A DNA stretch of 35,095 nt, taken from the NCBI GenBank assembly GCA_934692665.1, contig CAKUUG010000016.1, positions 1-35,095 of the forward strand, read 5' to 3'. The DNA comes from an uncultured Candidatus Melainabacteria bacterium (GTDB lineage Bacteria > Cyanobacteriota > Vampirovibrionia > Gastranaerophilales > Gastranaerophilaceae). This document shows positions 1 through 7,775 of this stretch, in pieces. The notes beneath the pieces were generated by a model that was not told the origin of the DNA, made no database searches, and was given only the letters and a program-made list of their open reading frames with translations. Made by a program: the position numbers and the translations under genes. Each line of letters begins with the position of its first letter. The stretch's first letter is position 1.

Positions 1-1011
1 CTATTGGAAACAAATTTTGAAGAAGCTATTTTGGGTTTAGAGAATATTTTAAAATTTGACAATCTGGAAGAAATTTTAATTCACAAAATCAAAAAAAAGA
101 TAAAAGAATTAAAATTTAAAAATCCAAAATACAAGAATTTATCTTTAATAAAAGACAGCAAATACCACAAATCGTATGTTTGTTTCATTGATGGAAATTG
201 GAATTTTTCTTTAATTTTTTCAAGAATAAACAAAGACAACACAATTAATACTTTTTTTACTACGATAAACATAGATTTAGGAATAACTTCAGTTATTGGT
301 TTTTCTGAAATAGAAAAAACTAACTTTAGAGAGATTCTTCAGCGATTATTTGTAGATTCGCCTCCAATAGAAATAGAGCCTCGGGTTTTGGCATCTTTGC
401 TTGATTTTTATAAAGCAAAAAACAAGAGAACAAATTCACTTTTGCCTTATGAATTTTATATATGGGAAAATCTTCTATCAGATATCAAAAGATGCGAAAC
501 AGACGTTTCTTTGTACATAAATTCAAAGCTTACTTATGTTGAAATAAAAGAAAACAAACTCAAAAATTTGTTTAACTCAAAAATACTTTCAACTTGGTTT
601 TACACAAAAAACCAAAGCAAAAAAACCGAAGAGATATTTTCAATTCCAAACAAACAAAACATTCAAAATCCTTGTAAATTAGAAGAAGATATAAGCAAAT
701 TCACTGATAACAAAATAGCAAATGACAAGGATTTTGTCGATTCATTCAAATCAAAATTGCTTCTTCAAGCATATATTTCTAAACTTGCAAAATTAAATGC
801 TATTAGTGATTATTTGTTTAGTATATGCTATAAAACAGACTATATGAAAATATTTTTGAATTATATTGTTCAAAAAAGTATTTGTCATTATTTGTTGAAC
901 AATGTAAAAAGTAACAATCAAACAAATGTTTTCAAAAAAACAGAAAAATTCGATTTTACAGAAAAAGAAATAAACAAAGTAGTTGAGGTATTTGAAAAAA
1001 AATGGAAATAA
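1..1011 (+). CDS. Unknown protein, 5' end outside the window
   Basis: The reading frame is open from the first base (cta ttg gaa ...). The TTG at position 4 is therefore probably internal and the gene is cut by the window edge. The visible 336 codons encode a lysine- and asparagine-rich soluble protein with no transmembrane segment or catalytic motif that I recognise. The middle, around residues 80-165, looks like a compact fold (LGITSVIGFSEI, then PPIEIEPRVLASLLDFYKAK). The C-terminal third is helical and ends in a charged helix. The end overlaps ruvX by 10 nt, so the two are probably cotranscribed and translationally coupled. No function is proposed. The coding call is firm because of the length and the overlap. 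Confidence 0.8.
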   Translation, partial: LLETNFEEAILGLENILKFDNLEEILIHKIKKKIKELKFKNPKYKNLSLIKDSKYHKSYVCFIDGNWNFSLIFSRINKDNTINTFFTTINIDLGITSVIGFSEIEKTNFREILQRLFVDSPPIEIEPRVLASLLDFYKAKNKRTNSLLPYEFYIWENLLSDIKRCETDVSLYINSKLTYVEIKENKLKNLFNSKILSTWFYTKNQSKKTEEIFSIPNKQNIQNPCKLEEDISKFTDNKIANDKDFVDSFKSKLLLQAYISKLAKLNAISDYLFSICYKTDYMKIFLNYIVQKSICHYLLNNVKSNNQTNVFKKTEKFDFTEKEINKVVEVFEKKWK

Positions 1012-1418
1012 AAAAAAGAATAATCTCGCTCGACATAGGAACAAAAAGAATAGGGGTTGCGGTTTGCGATGCACTGCACATAGGAGCAACTCCTGTTAAA
1101 ACCATTCAAAGAACAAACGACACAAAAGCACTCGATGAAATAAAACAATTATGCAAAGAATACTCAACCGACACAATTTTAATCGGTATACCTTACAATA
1201 TGGATGGCACTTTAGGATTTCAAGCAAAAAACTGTATTGATTTTATAAAACCATTAGAAGATAATTATACAATCCTAAAACAAGATGAAAGATTATCTTC
1301 TGAAGCAGCAGAAGAAATACTAAGACAAAAAGGCAAAAAATACACAAAACAAAAGGCTCTTGTTGATTCTACAGCAGCTGCAGTAATATTACAAGATTAT
1401 TTAGATAGTTTAAAATAA
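1002..1418 (+). CDS. ruvX: RuvX/YqgF family Holliday-junction resolvase-like nuclease
   Basis: At 138 residues this is the usual size for RuvX, an RNase H-fold nuclease linked to Holliday junction resolution and pre-16S rRNA 5' processing. Visible motifs in order: LDIGTKRIGVAV near the start (catalytic Asp11), GIPYNMDGT at about 62-70 (usually GLPLNMDG), QDERLSS at about 94-100, and VDSTAAAVILQ near the end with the last acidic residue. The ATG lies inside the end of the previous gene, and a GAGG sits about 13 nt upstream, a rather distant ribosome site. DUF1292 follows after 11 nt. The ruvX-DUF1292 pair is also found in Firmicutes (yrrK-yrzB), which supports both calls. Confidence 0.95.
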   Translation: MEIKKRIISLDIGTKRIGVAVCDALHIGATPVKTIQRTNDTKALDEIKQLCKEYSTDTILIGIPYNMDGTLGFQAKNCIDFIKPLEDNYTILKQDERLSSEAAEEILRQKGKKYTKQKALVDSTAAAVILQDYLDSLK

Positions 1419-1429
1419 GGATAAAAAAA

Positions 1430-1720
1430 ATGACAGAACAATTAAATGACCAACCCGAAATCATCAAGGTAATAGGCGAACAAGGTGAAGAAATTTTTAT
1501 GAAACTGCAAGAAATTGTCACAATAAATGACAACGACTATGCACTTTTGTCTATTGTTGAAGATGACAAATTGCCACTTGATGATGAAGCTGAAGACGAA
1601 GTTATTATTATGAGAATGATAAAGACCGAAGATGACTGTTCATTTGAAGTAATTGAATCAGATGAAGAATTTAACATGGTAGTAGATGCAATCAACGAAG
1701 ATATGGAAGAAGAAGAGTAG
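1430..1720 (+). CDS. DUF1292 (YrzB/UPF0473-like) small acidic protein
   Basis: This 96-residue, very acidic protein has the DUF1292 pattern: a short beta-rich core (IKVIGEQGEEIFMKLQEIVTIND, then YALLSIVEDD), an EVIIMRM strand and a C-terminal acidic helix ending MEEEE. The molecular role of the family is unknown. An AAGGA sits 8 nt before the ATG (1417-1421, overlapping the ruvX stop region), so the start is well supported. It is the last gene of the ruvX operon, because a strong terminator follows 12 nt after the stop codon. Confidence 0.88.
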   Translation: MTEQLNDQPEIIKVIGEQGEEIFMKLQEIVTINDNDYALLSIVEDDKLPLDDEAEDEVIIMRMIKTEDDCSFEVIESDEEFNMVVDAINEDMEEEE

Positions 1721-1732
1721 TCGAGTTTACCG

Positions 1733-1760
1733 GCAGCTTTTAATTAAAAGCTGCTTTTTT
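1733..1760 (+). terminator. Rho-independent terminator of the ruvX-DUF1292 operon
   Basis: A perfect 9-bp stem, GCAGCTTTT (1733-1741) and AAAAGCTGC (1746-1754), has an AATT loop and is followed by six T. On the minus strand the hairpin is not followed by a T run. It therefore works for the plus operon, although the stop codon of the convergent minus gene (1740-1742) lies inside it. Confidence 0.9.
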
Positions 1761-3782
1761 AAAATTTTTCATATCTTTATTTAATTCATTTAAAAACTCT
1801 TTTCTGTACATAAACCCCAAATGTGCACCGTTGTTAAACAACACTAGTTTTTTATCACACATGGTTTTTAGATTTTTCAGTTGTTCTTTATTTATCAAAT
1901 AATCATTCAAACTATGATAAATTTTGTAATTATCTTTATTAATCAAGTAATCTTGTATAGATGAAAAACTGTTCATTTTATCTAATTCATCATAAGTATA
2001 ATGAACAAGCAGGTATTTTTTTACATAATCACTGAAATTCATCTTATAAATTAAATCATATATTTTACTTTTTTCGGTTGACAGATTTTCTCCATCAGTT
2101 TCTATTTGATAAATCAAATCAGAAATTTTTTGATGAAAAACAAAAGCACTGATTAATTTTGCTTCGTAATTTGAAAAAGGCAATTTTGTGAAGTTTTTTG
2201 TGATTTTTTCTTTTTCGTTGTATGCACGCATGACTTTTGCTGTTGTTGTTGCAAAAATATCTCGCATATTTTCAGGATGCTGTTTCCAGACATTAATGAT
2301 TTTATCCAGTTCACCAATTGCAAACATCAAACTAAATGGCGGACATACTGCAACGAAATAATCAATGTTGTTTGCACCTATTTCGTATTGGTTGTTTGCA
2401 AGGAACATTACACAATACGCCCCCAATGAAGTGCCAAAAGCGACTCTCGATAAAAATGTACGATTGTATTTTTTCGATAAGTCAGCAACAATATTGTCAA
2501 TCAAAAAATTAACAAGTTTTATATCATCTTTGATATTGCCAACGACATAGCCTTTTTTGAGACTTTTTAAAAACTCCCATTGAAAATGACTACCCAAGAT
2601 TATTACGCTATAACCATCGTCATAAAACATTTTTGCAAAGTATGAATTATGGGAATTGTCTACACCTTCTCCAACAGATGGAAATATTATAGCAACAGGA
2701 GAGGTTTTATCTTTTTGCAAAACATATCTGTATTTGTATTTGCTTCTATTTGGAGAAAATTCTATATATCCGCTTTTAATTTTTTTTGAAAAATCTCTAT
2801 TCCATATCGACATTTCGTGCCAAAATTTCTTCTTCGTGTTATTTTCCAACAATGCCGTTCTAATAGAATCCAAAACAGGACTTTGCGGATTGTAGTCATC
2901 GAGAAATATATCTGCGATTAATTCTTCATTTTTATCCATTTTTACTAACAAATTATCAGATATTTTTCCTTTGACATCCAGTTTGCTTTTTGAATTGTCA
3001 ACCAATTCAATCTCATCATAATCATTTTTTATTTTTTCTATAACGTTTTTTCTATCGTAGTTTGATAACTTTATGTATTTGTCTATTGCATAGATTTGTT
3101 TTGCAATGTCATAAGTATCCGCAAAATTTGATTCAACCATTTTTATTATAGGCTGGATGTTTGTTGTTCTGTTAATCAAAAGCCCCATTTTTATTGCAGC
3201 TGCGACAGGAGAAGCAATGTATGTGGTTGGAGTTAGCAAAAAATCCAAAATTCTACCTACCATATCTCTGGAAGATATTGAAGAAACAAAAGGCAAGACA
3301 AGATAACTGCCGCATTTCACTTTGCATTTAGCTAAAGCTTGTTCCATATCTTCGTTGTACAATTCCAAATTAAATACTTTGTTTGCAACATCAAACAATC
3401 CGGCAAGTCCAAATGTAGAATTTATAAAAAATCTTTTTGTTTCATGTTTAACAGCATCAAAGTCTTTTTGCAACAAGCAGCTAACAAGCCTTTTTGGGTA
3501 TTCTATGTTAATGTATGCATAATTTAGACAATCGATTAAAACGGAAGGAGCAATGCTTGCCCAGACAATATGAATTTTTTTGACAAATATTTTGTTTAAT
3601 TTTAGATTAAAATAAAAGACTTTTCTGTTAAATTTTTCATATTTTGAATCATCTACAAAAAGGTCAGAAATAGATGGAAATTTGGTTTCTGCATTAATTT
3701 CTTTTGCAAAAGCAAAAACATTAAAAAACAACAAATTAAATAAAATAACTCCTGATATTAATTTTTTCAACGTAACCCTCAT
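1740..3782 (-). CDS. Fusion of an MlaA (VacJ) lipid-transport domain with an alpha/beta hydrolase
   Basis: This is a 680-residue exported protein. Residues 1-27 form a signal peptide (basic start, hydrophobic core, FAFAKE), with no lipobox cysteine, unlike E. coli MlaA, which is a lipoprotein. Residues about 50-265 match MlaA: FNRKVFYFN, then RFFINSTFGLAGLFDVA, then CGSYLVLPFVSSISSRDMVG and a long helical tail. MlaA sits in the outer membrane and removes phospholipids from the outer leaflet. The C-terminal part, about 365-680, is an alpha/beta hydrolase: AIIFPSVGEGVDNSHNSYF, a GTSLGAY nucleophile elbow with Ser452, Asp627 in SLNDYLINKE, and His654 in NGAHLGFM, which makes a plausible triad. 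It is divergent from csaB. My inference is that lipid extraction and lipid hydrolysis (or acyl transfer) are coupled in one polypeptide. The fusion is not a frame artefact, since the frame is uninterrupted. Confidence 0.85.
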   Translation of the reverse strand: MRVTLKKLISGVILFNLLFFNVFAFAKEINAETKFPSISDLFVDDSKYEKFNRKVFYFNLKLNKIFVKKIHIVWASIAPSVLIDCLNYAYINIEYPKRLVSCLLQKDFDAVKHETKRFFINSTFGLAGLFDVANKVFNLELYNEDMEQALAKCKVKCGSYLVLPFVSSISSRDMVGRILDFLLTPTTYIASPVAAAIKMGLLINRTTNIQPIIKMVESNFADTYDIAKQIYAIDKYIKLSNYDRKNVIEKIKNDYDEIELVDNSKSKLDVKGKISDNLLVKMDKNEELIADIFLDDYNPQSPVLDSIRTALLENNTKKKFWHEMSIWNRDFSKKIKSGYIEFSPNRSKYKYRYVLQKDKTSPVAIIFPSVGEGVDNSHNSYFAKMFYDDGYSVIILGSHFQWEFLKSLKKGYVVGNIKDDIKLVNFLIDNIVADLSKKYNRTFLSRVAFGTSLGAYCVMFLANNQYEIGANNIDYFVAVCPPFSLMFAIGELDKIINVWKQHPENMRDIFATTTAKVMRAYNEKEKITKNFTKLPFSNYEAKLISAFVFHQKISDLIYQIETDGENLSTEKSKIYDLIYKMNFSDYVKKYLLVHYTYDELDKMNSFSSIQDYLINKDNYKIYHSLNDYLINKEQLKNLKTMCDKKLVLFNNGAHLGFMYRKEFLNELNKDMKNFKKAAFN

Positions 3783-3872
3783 TTCTTATAAAAGTATTTT
3801 TGCTTGAATATTTAAAAAAATTATTGCCGGATTAGTCATTTTTTTGTATTATTTTTAAAATTTTTATATTTT

Positions 3873-3881
3873 TGGTAAAAT
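3873..3881 (+). promoter_or_regulatory. Extended -10 promoter of csaB, leaderless
   Basis: TGGTAAAAT fits TG-N-TATAAT. Its last base is 7 nt before the csaB ATG, so transcription should begin at or next to the A of the start codon. No clear -35 box and no Shine-Dalgarno sequence are seen. Confidence 0.6.
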
Positions 3882-3887
3882 TAAAGA

Positions 3888-4898
3888 ATGAAAAAGGTAC
3901 TAATTTCGGGGTATGTTGGATTTGGCAATTTTGGAGATGAAGCAATTTTTTATGCTTTAACTTCACATTTAAAAAAAACAGGCAACACATTAAACGCCTT
4001 TAGCGGCAATCCAAAAAAAACATTTGAAGATTTTAATGTAGAATCGTACTATTTTAAAAATATCTTTCAAATACTAAAAGCAATAATCAAAACTGATGTC
4101 TTAATTTCGGGTGGCGGAAGCCTTCTGCAAGATAAAACGAGCAATTTTAGTCTTTATTATTATCTTTTTATTTTGATTTTAGCAAAATTATTTTTTAAAA
4201 AAACAGTTATTTTTGCACAAGGAATAGAAGCAATGGTGCAAAAAAACAACGAAAATTTATTGAAATTTGTTTTAAAGACAACAGATTTTGTTTCAGTTAG
4301 GGACAAAAACAGTCAAGACTATCTAAAAAAACTGGGCATTGATTCTATTCTTTTGTCTGACCCTGTTTATTCGATTTTGCAAGAAATTAAAATTTCAGAT
4401 AAAAAAGAAGGTTTAATTGTTCAATTAAGAAAAACAAAAAACATTAACGAAGATTTCTTAGAAAGATTAGCAAAAGAGATAACAAAAAATTACAAAGGTT
4501 CAATAAAAATTTTACCTTTACAAGATTCTCTTGATAAAGAAATTTGTGAAAAGTTTAAAGAAATTTTGGCAAATTTGGATATACAATCAGAAATAATTTC
4601 AAAAAATTCAATTTCAGAAATCATTGAAACAATAAACAACTCAAAATATATGATTTCAACAAGACTCCATGGAGCAATTGTTTCTAACGCACTCAAAACA
4701 AACACCTTCACACTGAATTATGATGAAAAATTAAAAACTTTATCTGAAGAATTGCATATTCAAAATATAAATTTAGATGATTTTAGTTTCGACGAATTGG
4801 AAGAAAAACTAAAGAGTTTCTTTAACAATGCAGAAAATTTTACTCAATATAGGAAATTTGATTGGGAAAAATTGGATTTATTTTTAGCAAAAAATTAG
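3888..4898 (+). CDS. csaB: Polysaccharide pyruvyl transferase CsaB
   Basis: This 336-residue protein has the CsaB/polysaccharide pyruvyl transferase pattern. There is an N-terminal ISGYVGFGNFGDEAIFYAL, LISGGGSLLQDKTS at about 73-86, a hydrophobic stretch with FAQGIEAM, VSVRDKNS at about 136-143, and a C-terminal STRLHGAIVSNAL. CsaB transfers pyruvate from phosphoenolpyruvate to a cell-wall-linked polysaccharide. In Gram-positives, and in some outer-membrane bacteria including cyanobacteria, the pyruvylated polymer is the anchor for SLH-domain proteins. The gene would therefore predict SLH-type outer-membrane proteins elsewhere in the genome, which is inference. The DUF374 acyltransferase follows after 8 nt, with its ribosome site overlapping the csaB stop codon. 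Confidence 0.92.
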   Translation: MKKVLISGYVGFGNFGDEAIFYALTSHLKKTGNTLNAFSGNPKKTFEDFNVESYYFKNIFQILKAIIKTDVLISGGGSLLQDKTSNFSLYYYLFILILAKLFFKKTVIFAQGIEAMVQKNNENLLKFVLKTTDFVSVRDKNSQDYLKKLGIDSILLSDPVYSILQEIKISDKKEGLIVQLRKTKNINEDFLERLAKEITKNYKGSIKILPLQDSLDKEICEKFKEILANLDIQSEIISKNSISEIIETINNSKYMISTRLHGAIVSNALKTNTFTLNYDEKLKTLSEELHIQNINLDDFSFDELEEKLKSFFNNAENFTQYRKFDWEKLDLFLAKN

Positions 4899-4906
4899 GA
4901 GAAGTA

Positions 4907-5590
4907 ATGAAAAAAGGAAGCAGATACAAAGACGATAAAAAGCTAAATTTAATTTGTAATTTGGTAATAATTTTGTTTCATATAGTTAGATTTTTTTACA
5001 ACTGCAAATGTATAAATTATCCAAAAGAAAAAGTAATGTTTGCCCTCTGGCATGCACACCAATGTGGAGTATTTTCTTGCAATCAAATGAGAAAAACAGC
5101 AATTATGGTTTCAAATTCAAAAGATGGCGAAATAATTTCTCGTGCTGCAAATGCAATGGGTGTAGAAACAGTTAGAGGTTCTCAAAATAGAGGTGGTGCA
5201 AAAGCAAGTTTGGAATTGTTAAAAAAAATAACAGATGAAAACTACAATGGTGCAATCACAATAGATGGCCCAAAAGGTCCAAAAAGAATAGTAAAAAAAG
5301 GAATCATAGAGCTTGCAAAAATGGCAAAAGTCCCGATTGTACCTGCAATATGGTGGAGCAAAGAAAAATCGTTTTTAAAATTTAATTCTTGGGATGAATT
5401 TCGTTTTCCGCTTCTTGGAACAAAATTGGTTATGAAATTTGCAGACCCAATCGAAATTCCTCAAAATTTAACAGAAGAAGAAACAGAACTTTTAAGACAG
5501 AAAATAGAAAACACACTAAATGAACTTTATCTTGATGTAAAAGAAAATTTTGACGAATATTACAAAACCGGCGAAAAAGTTAAGTTATAG
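4907..5590 (+). CDS. DUF374 lysophospholipid acyltransferase family protein
   Basis: This is a 227-residue protein starting at the ATG of MKKGSRYKDDKK. The start is chosen because AGGAG (4897-4901) lies 5 nt upstream; an in-frame ATG at 4862 lies inside csaB and lacks a ribosome site. A hydrophobic segment at about 17-31 (LICNLVIILFHIVRF) may anchor it to the inner membrane. Acyltransferase motifs are FALWHAHQCGVF (the HX4D-like block, as WHAHQ), RGSQNRGGAKASLELL, and TIDGPKGPKRIVKKGIIELAKMAKVPIVPA, which is the hallmark DUF374 block. Members are LpxL/PlsC relatives thought to acylate a lipid or lipid A precursor. The pairing with csaB suggests an envelope glycolipid role, which is inference. 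Confidence 0.88.
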   Translation: MKKGSRYKDDKKLNLICNLVIILFHIVRFFYNCKCINYPKEKVMFALWHAHQCGVFSCNQMRKTAIMVSNSKDGEIISRAANAMGVETVRGSQNRGGAKASLELLKKITDENYNGAITIDGPKGPKRIVKKGIIELAKMAKVPIVPAIWWSKEKSFLKFNSWDEFRFPLLGTKLVMKFADPIEIPQNLTEEETELLRQKIENTLNELYLDVKENFDEYYKTGEKVKL

Positions 5591-5641
5591 TTTTGTTTTG
5601 TAAAGTTTTTAAATATTAATTATAATTTTGGCAATTTCGAT

Positions 5642-5669
5642 GCTTCAGTGATTTTAACTTAGCTGAAGC
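5642..5669. other. Imperfect inverted repeat in the csaB operon tail
   Basis: GCTTCAG (5642-5648) and CTGAAGC (5663-5669) can form a 7-bp stem with a 14-nt loop. It can be extended by TTTC/GAAA across a small bulge. No T run follows, so it is a poor intrinsic terminator. It could be an operator or an RNA structure in front of the small gene downstream. Confidence 0.35.
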
Positions 5670-5706
5670 GAAATGTTATTTATGATAAATTTTCAATCAA
5701 ACTATA

Positions 5707-6060
5707 ATGCAAATCATCAAACATCAACTCCAAAAATCAAAAAACTTTTCTCCAATAGGAGTTTTGGGGGCAAAATTTAAATTAAATAATGCAAAAAAGA
5801 ATTTAAACAACAATCCGGATACTTTTAGTGATATTGTTGATATTCAAGGACAAAAGAAAGTTGTAAATAAAAACAAAACTTACATAAGTACTCTTGCGGA
5901 TGGTAAAAATTTGGTTGAATATACAAAAACAGGCCAAGGTACAACAAAAACCATCGAAAACACCTCTGATGGCACAATTATTGTCACGAAATACAAAAAT
6001 AACGGTGATGAATTAGAAATTAAATCAATAAAAATGAGTGATTGTGGAAAATATAATTAA
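5707..6060 (+). CDS. Small unknown protein, possibly frameshifted at its 5' end
   Basis: The 117-codon frame encodes a basic, soluble protein with a beta-rich C-terminal half (TYISTLADGKNLVEYTKTG, then GTIIVTKYKNNGDELEIKSI). I do not recognise a family. There is no ribosome site at this ATG, and an in-frame stop lies 21 nt upstream (5686). A second frame opens at ATG 5682 and reads MINFQSNYNANHQTSTPKIK, then KLFSNRSFGG, and stops just after a run of five G (5766-5770). With four G the two frames fuse into one protein reading SFGAKFKLNN. The true gene may therefore be 5682-6060 with a frameshift, a sequencing error or a slippage site. A strong bidirectional terminator follows directly. Confidence 0.55.
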   Translation: MQIIKHQLQKSKNFSPIGVLGAKFKLNNAKKNLNNNPDTFSDIVDIQGQKKVVNKNKTYISTLADGKNLVEYTKTGQGTTKTIENTSDGTIIVTKYKNNGDELEIKSIKMSDCGKYN

Positions 6061-6085
6061 AAAATGCTGCAAAATGCAGCATTTT
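6061..6085. terminator. Bidirectional terminator between convergent genes
   Basis: An 11-bp perfect stem, AAAATGCTGCA (6061-6071) and TGCAGCATTTT (6075-6085), has an AAA loop. A/T runs on both sides let it serve the small plus gene and the convergent aminotransferase, whose stop codon begins 6 nt away. Confidence 0.88.
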
Positions 6086-6090
6086 AATTT

Positions 6091-7290
6091 TTATTCGTAT
6101 TTAATTCCTGCTTTTTTGAAACGTTCGAAAACTTCTTGCAGTCTTAATATTGGTTGAACAAGAGAAACTCTAAAGTGATCATCGCTCATTTCTCCAAATG
6201 CACTACCCGGAGTTAACAATACGCCTGTTTTATCAAGCACGTATTTGCAAAATTCCATTGAAGAATTGAATACAGATGGAATCTTTATCCAAAAATACAT
6301 AGTAGCATCACTTCTTGGTGCATAAAAACCCAAATCAGTAAAGCCTTTTGCAACAATTTCACGTCTTGCGTCGTATTTATCCATAATGCCTTTTACGTAA
6401 TCTATCGGCATTTTGAGTGCTTCGATACAAGCATCTTGAACAATGGTAGAAGTGCCATAATCAATATTTGATTTCATTGCATACAAATTTGAAATAAATT
6501 CTTTATTTCCGACAGCAAAACCGCATCTCCAACCTGCCATATTAAATGTTTTTGTAAAAGAATGAAATTCTATTGCGATATCTTTTGCACCATCTATAGA
6601 AAAAATAGAATATGGGCGGTAATTTGAAAAACAAACTTCTCCATAAGCAAGGTCAGATACCAAAAGAATATTGTATTCACGACAAAAGTTTACAACATCG
6701 GTCAAAAAACTCTTTGGAGCAACAGCACCTGTTGGGTTGTTTGGATAATTAATAAAAAACATTTTCGCTTTTTTTGCAACATCGGTTGGTATATCATTTA
6801 AATCGATTAAGAATCTATTTTCTTCTTTTAAATTTACAAAAAACGGTTTACCACCGGCAATCAATGTACCACGACACAAAACCGGATAATACGGATCAGG
6901 AATTATATTTATATCCCCAGGATTTGTGTACGACATGGCAATATTTGCAAGTCCTTCTTTTTCGCCGATCAAAGTTTGGACTTCTGTTTCGGGATCAATA
7001 TCAACAAAATATCTTTTTTTCATCCATTCAGAAATGGCACATCTTAATTCTTTTTTGCCTCTAAAATTAGGGTAGCCATGGTTTGCAGGATTTTGAATCG
7101 CTTCCAGTGCAACCTTAACAACAGGGTCAGGAGTAGCACCATCAGGGTTCCCGATTGAAATATCAATAACATCGACACCATTTTTAATAGCTTGTTGTTT
7201 CATATCAGCAAGTTGAGCAAAAATATATTTTGGCAGATTAAGAATTCGATCAGCCGGTTTTATATCTATTTTTGTTACAGTATTTTCCAT
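6091..7290 (-). CDS. Class I PLP aminotransferase, AlaC/LL-DAP aminotransferase type
   Basis: This is a 399-residue fold-type I aminotransferase. It begins RILNLPKYIFAQLADMKQQA and DVIDISIGNPDGATPDPVV. Further blocks are HGYPNFRGKKELRCAISEW, IGEKEGLANIAMSYTNPGD, INYPNNPTGAVAP with the substrate/PLP Asn, VSDLAYGEV with the PLP Asp-Tyr, and SFTKTFNMAGWRCGFAVGN with the Schiff-base Lys. The C-terminal FRVSL carries the carboxylate-binding Arg. The NPDGATP and KEGLA blocks recall E. coli AlaC (glutamate-pyruvate aminotransferase), while the LPKYIFAQL opening recalls the DapL subfamily of lysine/peptidoglycan synthesis in cyanobacteria. Sequence alone does not separate the two for me. AAGGA lies 8 nt before the ATG. 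A terminator separates it from rpsP upstream. Confidence 0.9.
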   Translation of the reverse strand: MENTVTKIDIKPADRILNLPKYIFAQLADMKQQAIKNGVDVIDISIGNPDGATPDPVVKVALEAIQNPANHGYPNFRGKKELRCAISEWMKKRYFVDIDPETEVQTLIGEKEGLANIAMSYTNPGDINIIPDPYYPVLCRGTLIAGGKPFFVNLKEENRFLIDLNDIPTDVAKKAKMFFINYPNNPTGAVAPKSFLTDVVNFCREYNILLVSDLAYGEVCFSNYRPYSIFSIDGAKDIAIEFHSFTKTFNMAGWRCGFAVGNKEFISNLYAMKSNIDYGTSTIVQDACIEALKMPIDYVKGIMDKYDARREIVAKGFTDLGFYAPRSDATMYFWIKIPSVFNSSMEFCKYVLDKTGVLLTPGSAFGEMSDDHFRVSLVQPILRLQEVFERFKKAGIKYE

Positions 7291-7325
7291 TTTTTTATCC
7301 TTTTTTAAAACTATCTACACACAAT

Positions 7326-7358
7326 AAAAGAGCCTTAGAAAAACTCTAAGGCTCTTTT
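7326..7358. terminator. Bidirectional terminator after rpsP
   Basis: The stem GAGCCTTAGA (7330-7339) and TCTAAGGCTC (7345-7354) has a 5-nt loop and is extended by flanking AAAA/TTTT. On the minus strand it follows the rpsP stop codon and ends in TTTTATT, so it should end the rpsP transcript and insulate the aminotransferase. Confidence 0.88.
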
Positions 7359-7375
7359 TGATTTTTCTTACAAAA

Positions 7376-7720
7376 CTAAGCCTCAGCAGGAGCTTCTGCT
7401 TGCGCGGCTGCTGCTTTTTCAGCTTCTAATTTTGCTTGTGCTTTTTTAGAAAGTTTTACTTTTTCAGATTTTTTGTAGTTTAATGTACCATCTTCGTTAG
7501 CATTGTTAATAAGATACATTACAGTAGGTGTAGCTTGAGCACCTTGAGAAAGTCTTGTTTTTGCTCTTTCTACATTAAGTTTCATTTCTTTTGATTTTGG
7601 ATTGTAATAGCCAAGTTCCTCAATAGGAGCACCTTCACGTTTTGAACGGCTGTCTATGGCAATTATACGATAGCTAGGGTTTTTCTTGTAGCCCAATCTT
7701 TTTAATCTGATTTTAACCAC
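7376..7720 (-). CDS. rpsP: 30S ribosomal protein S16
   Basis: This 114-residue protein reads VKIRLKRLGYKKNPSYRIIA, then DSRSKREGAPIEELGYYNP, RLSQGAQATPTVMYLI, and an Ala/Glu/Lys-rich tail ending AEAPAEA. S16 binds 16S rRNA early in 30S assembly. The start is taken as GTG at 7720 because S16 classically begins MVKIRLKR and an AAAGGA lies 10 nt upstream. A longer frame from 7765 adds 15 residues that do not belong to the family. The Ala-rich extension after residue about 85 is lineage-type decoration. The gene is divergent from the trpD-like gene, and the shared upstream region carries the palindromic element at 7776-7795. Confidence 0.96.
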   Translation of the reverse strand: MVKIRLKRLGYKKNPSYRIIAIDSRSKREGAPIEELGYYNPKSKEMKLNVERAKTRLSQGAQATPTVMYLINNANEDGTLNYKKSEKVKLSKKAQAKLEAEKAAAAQAEAPAEA

Positions 7721-7775
7721 TTTGTTAAATTCCTTTTTTTGTACTGTCTTATCACTATCAAACAATAAACATAAT

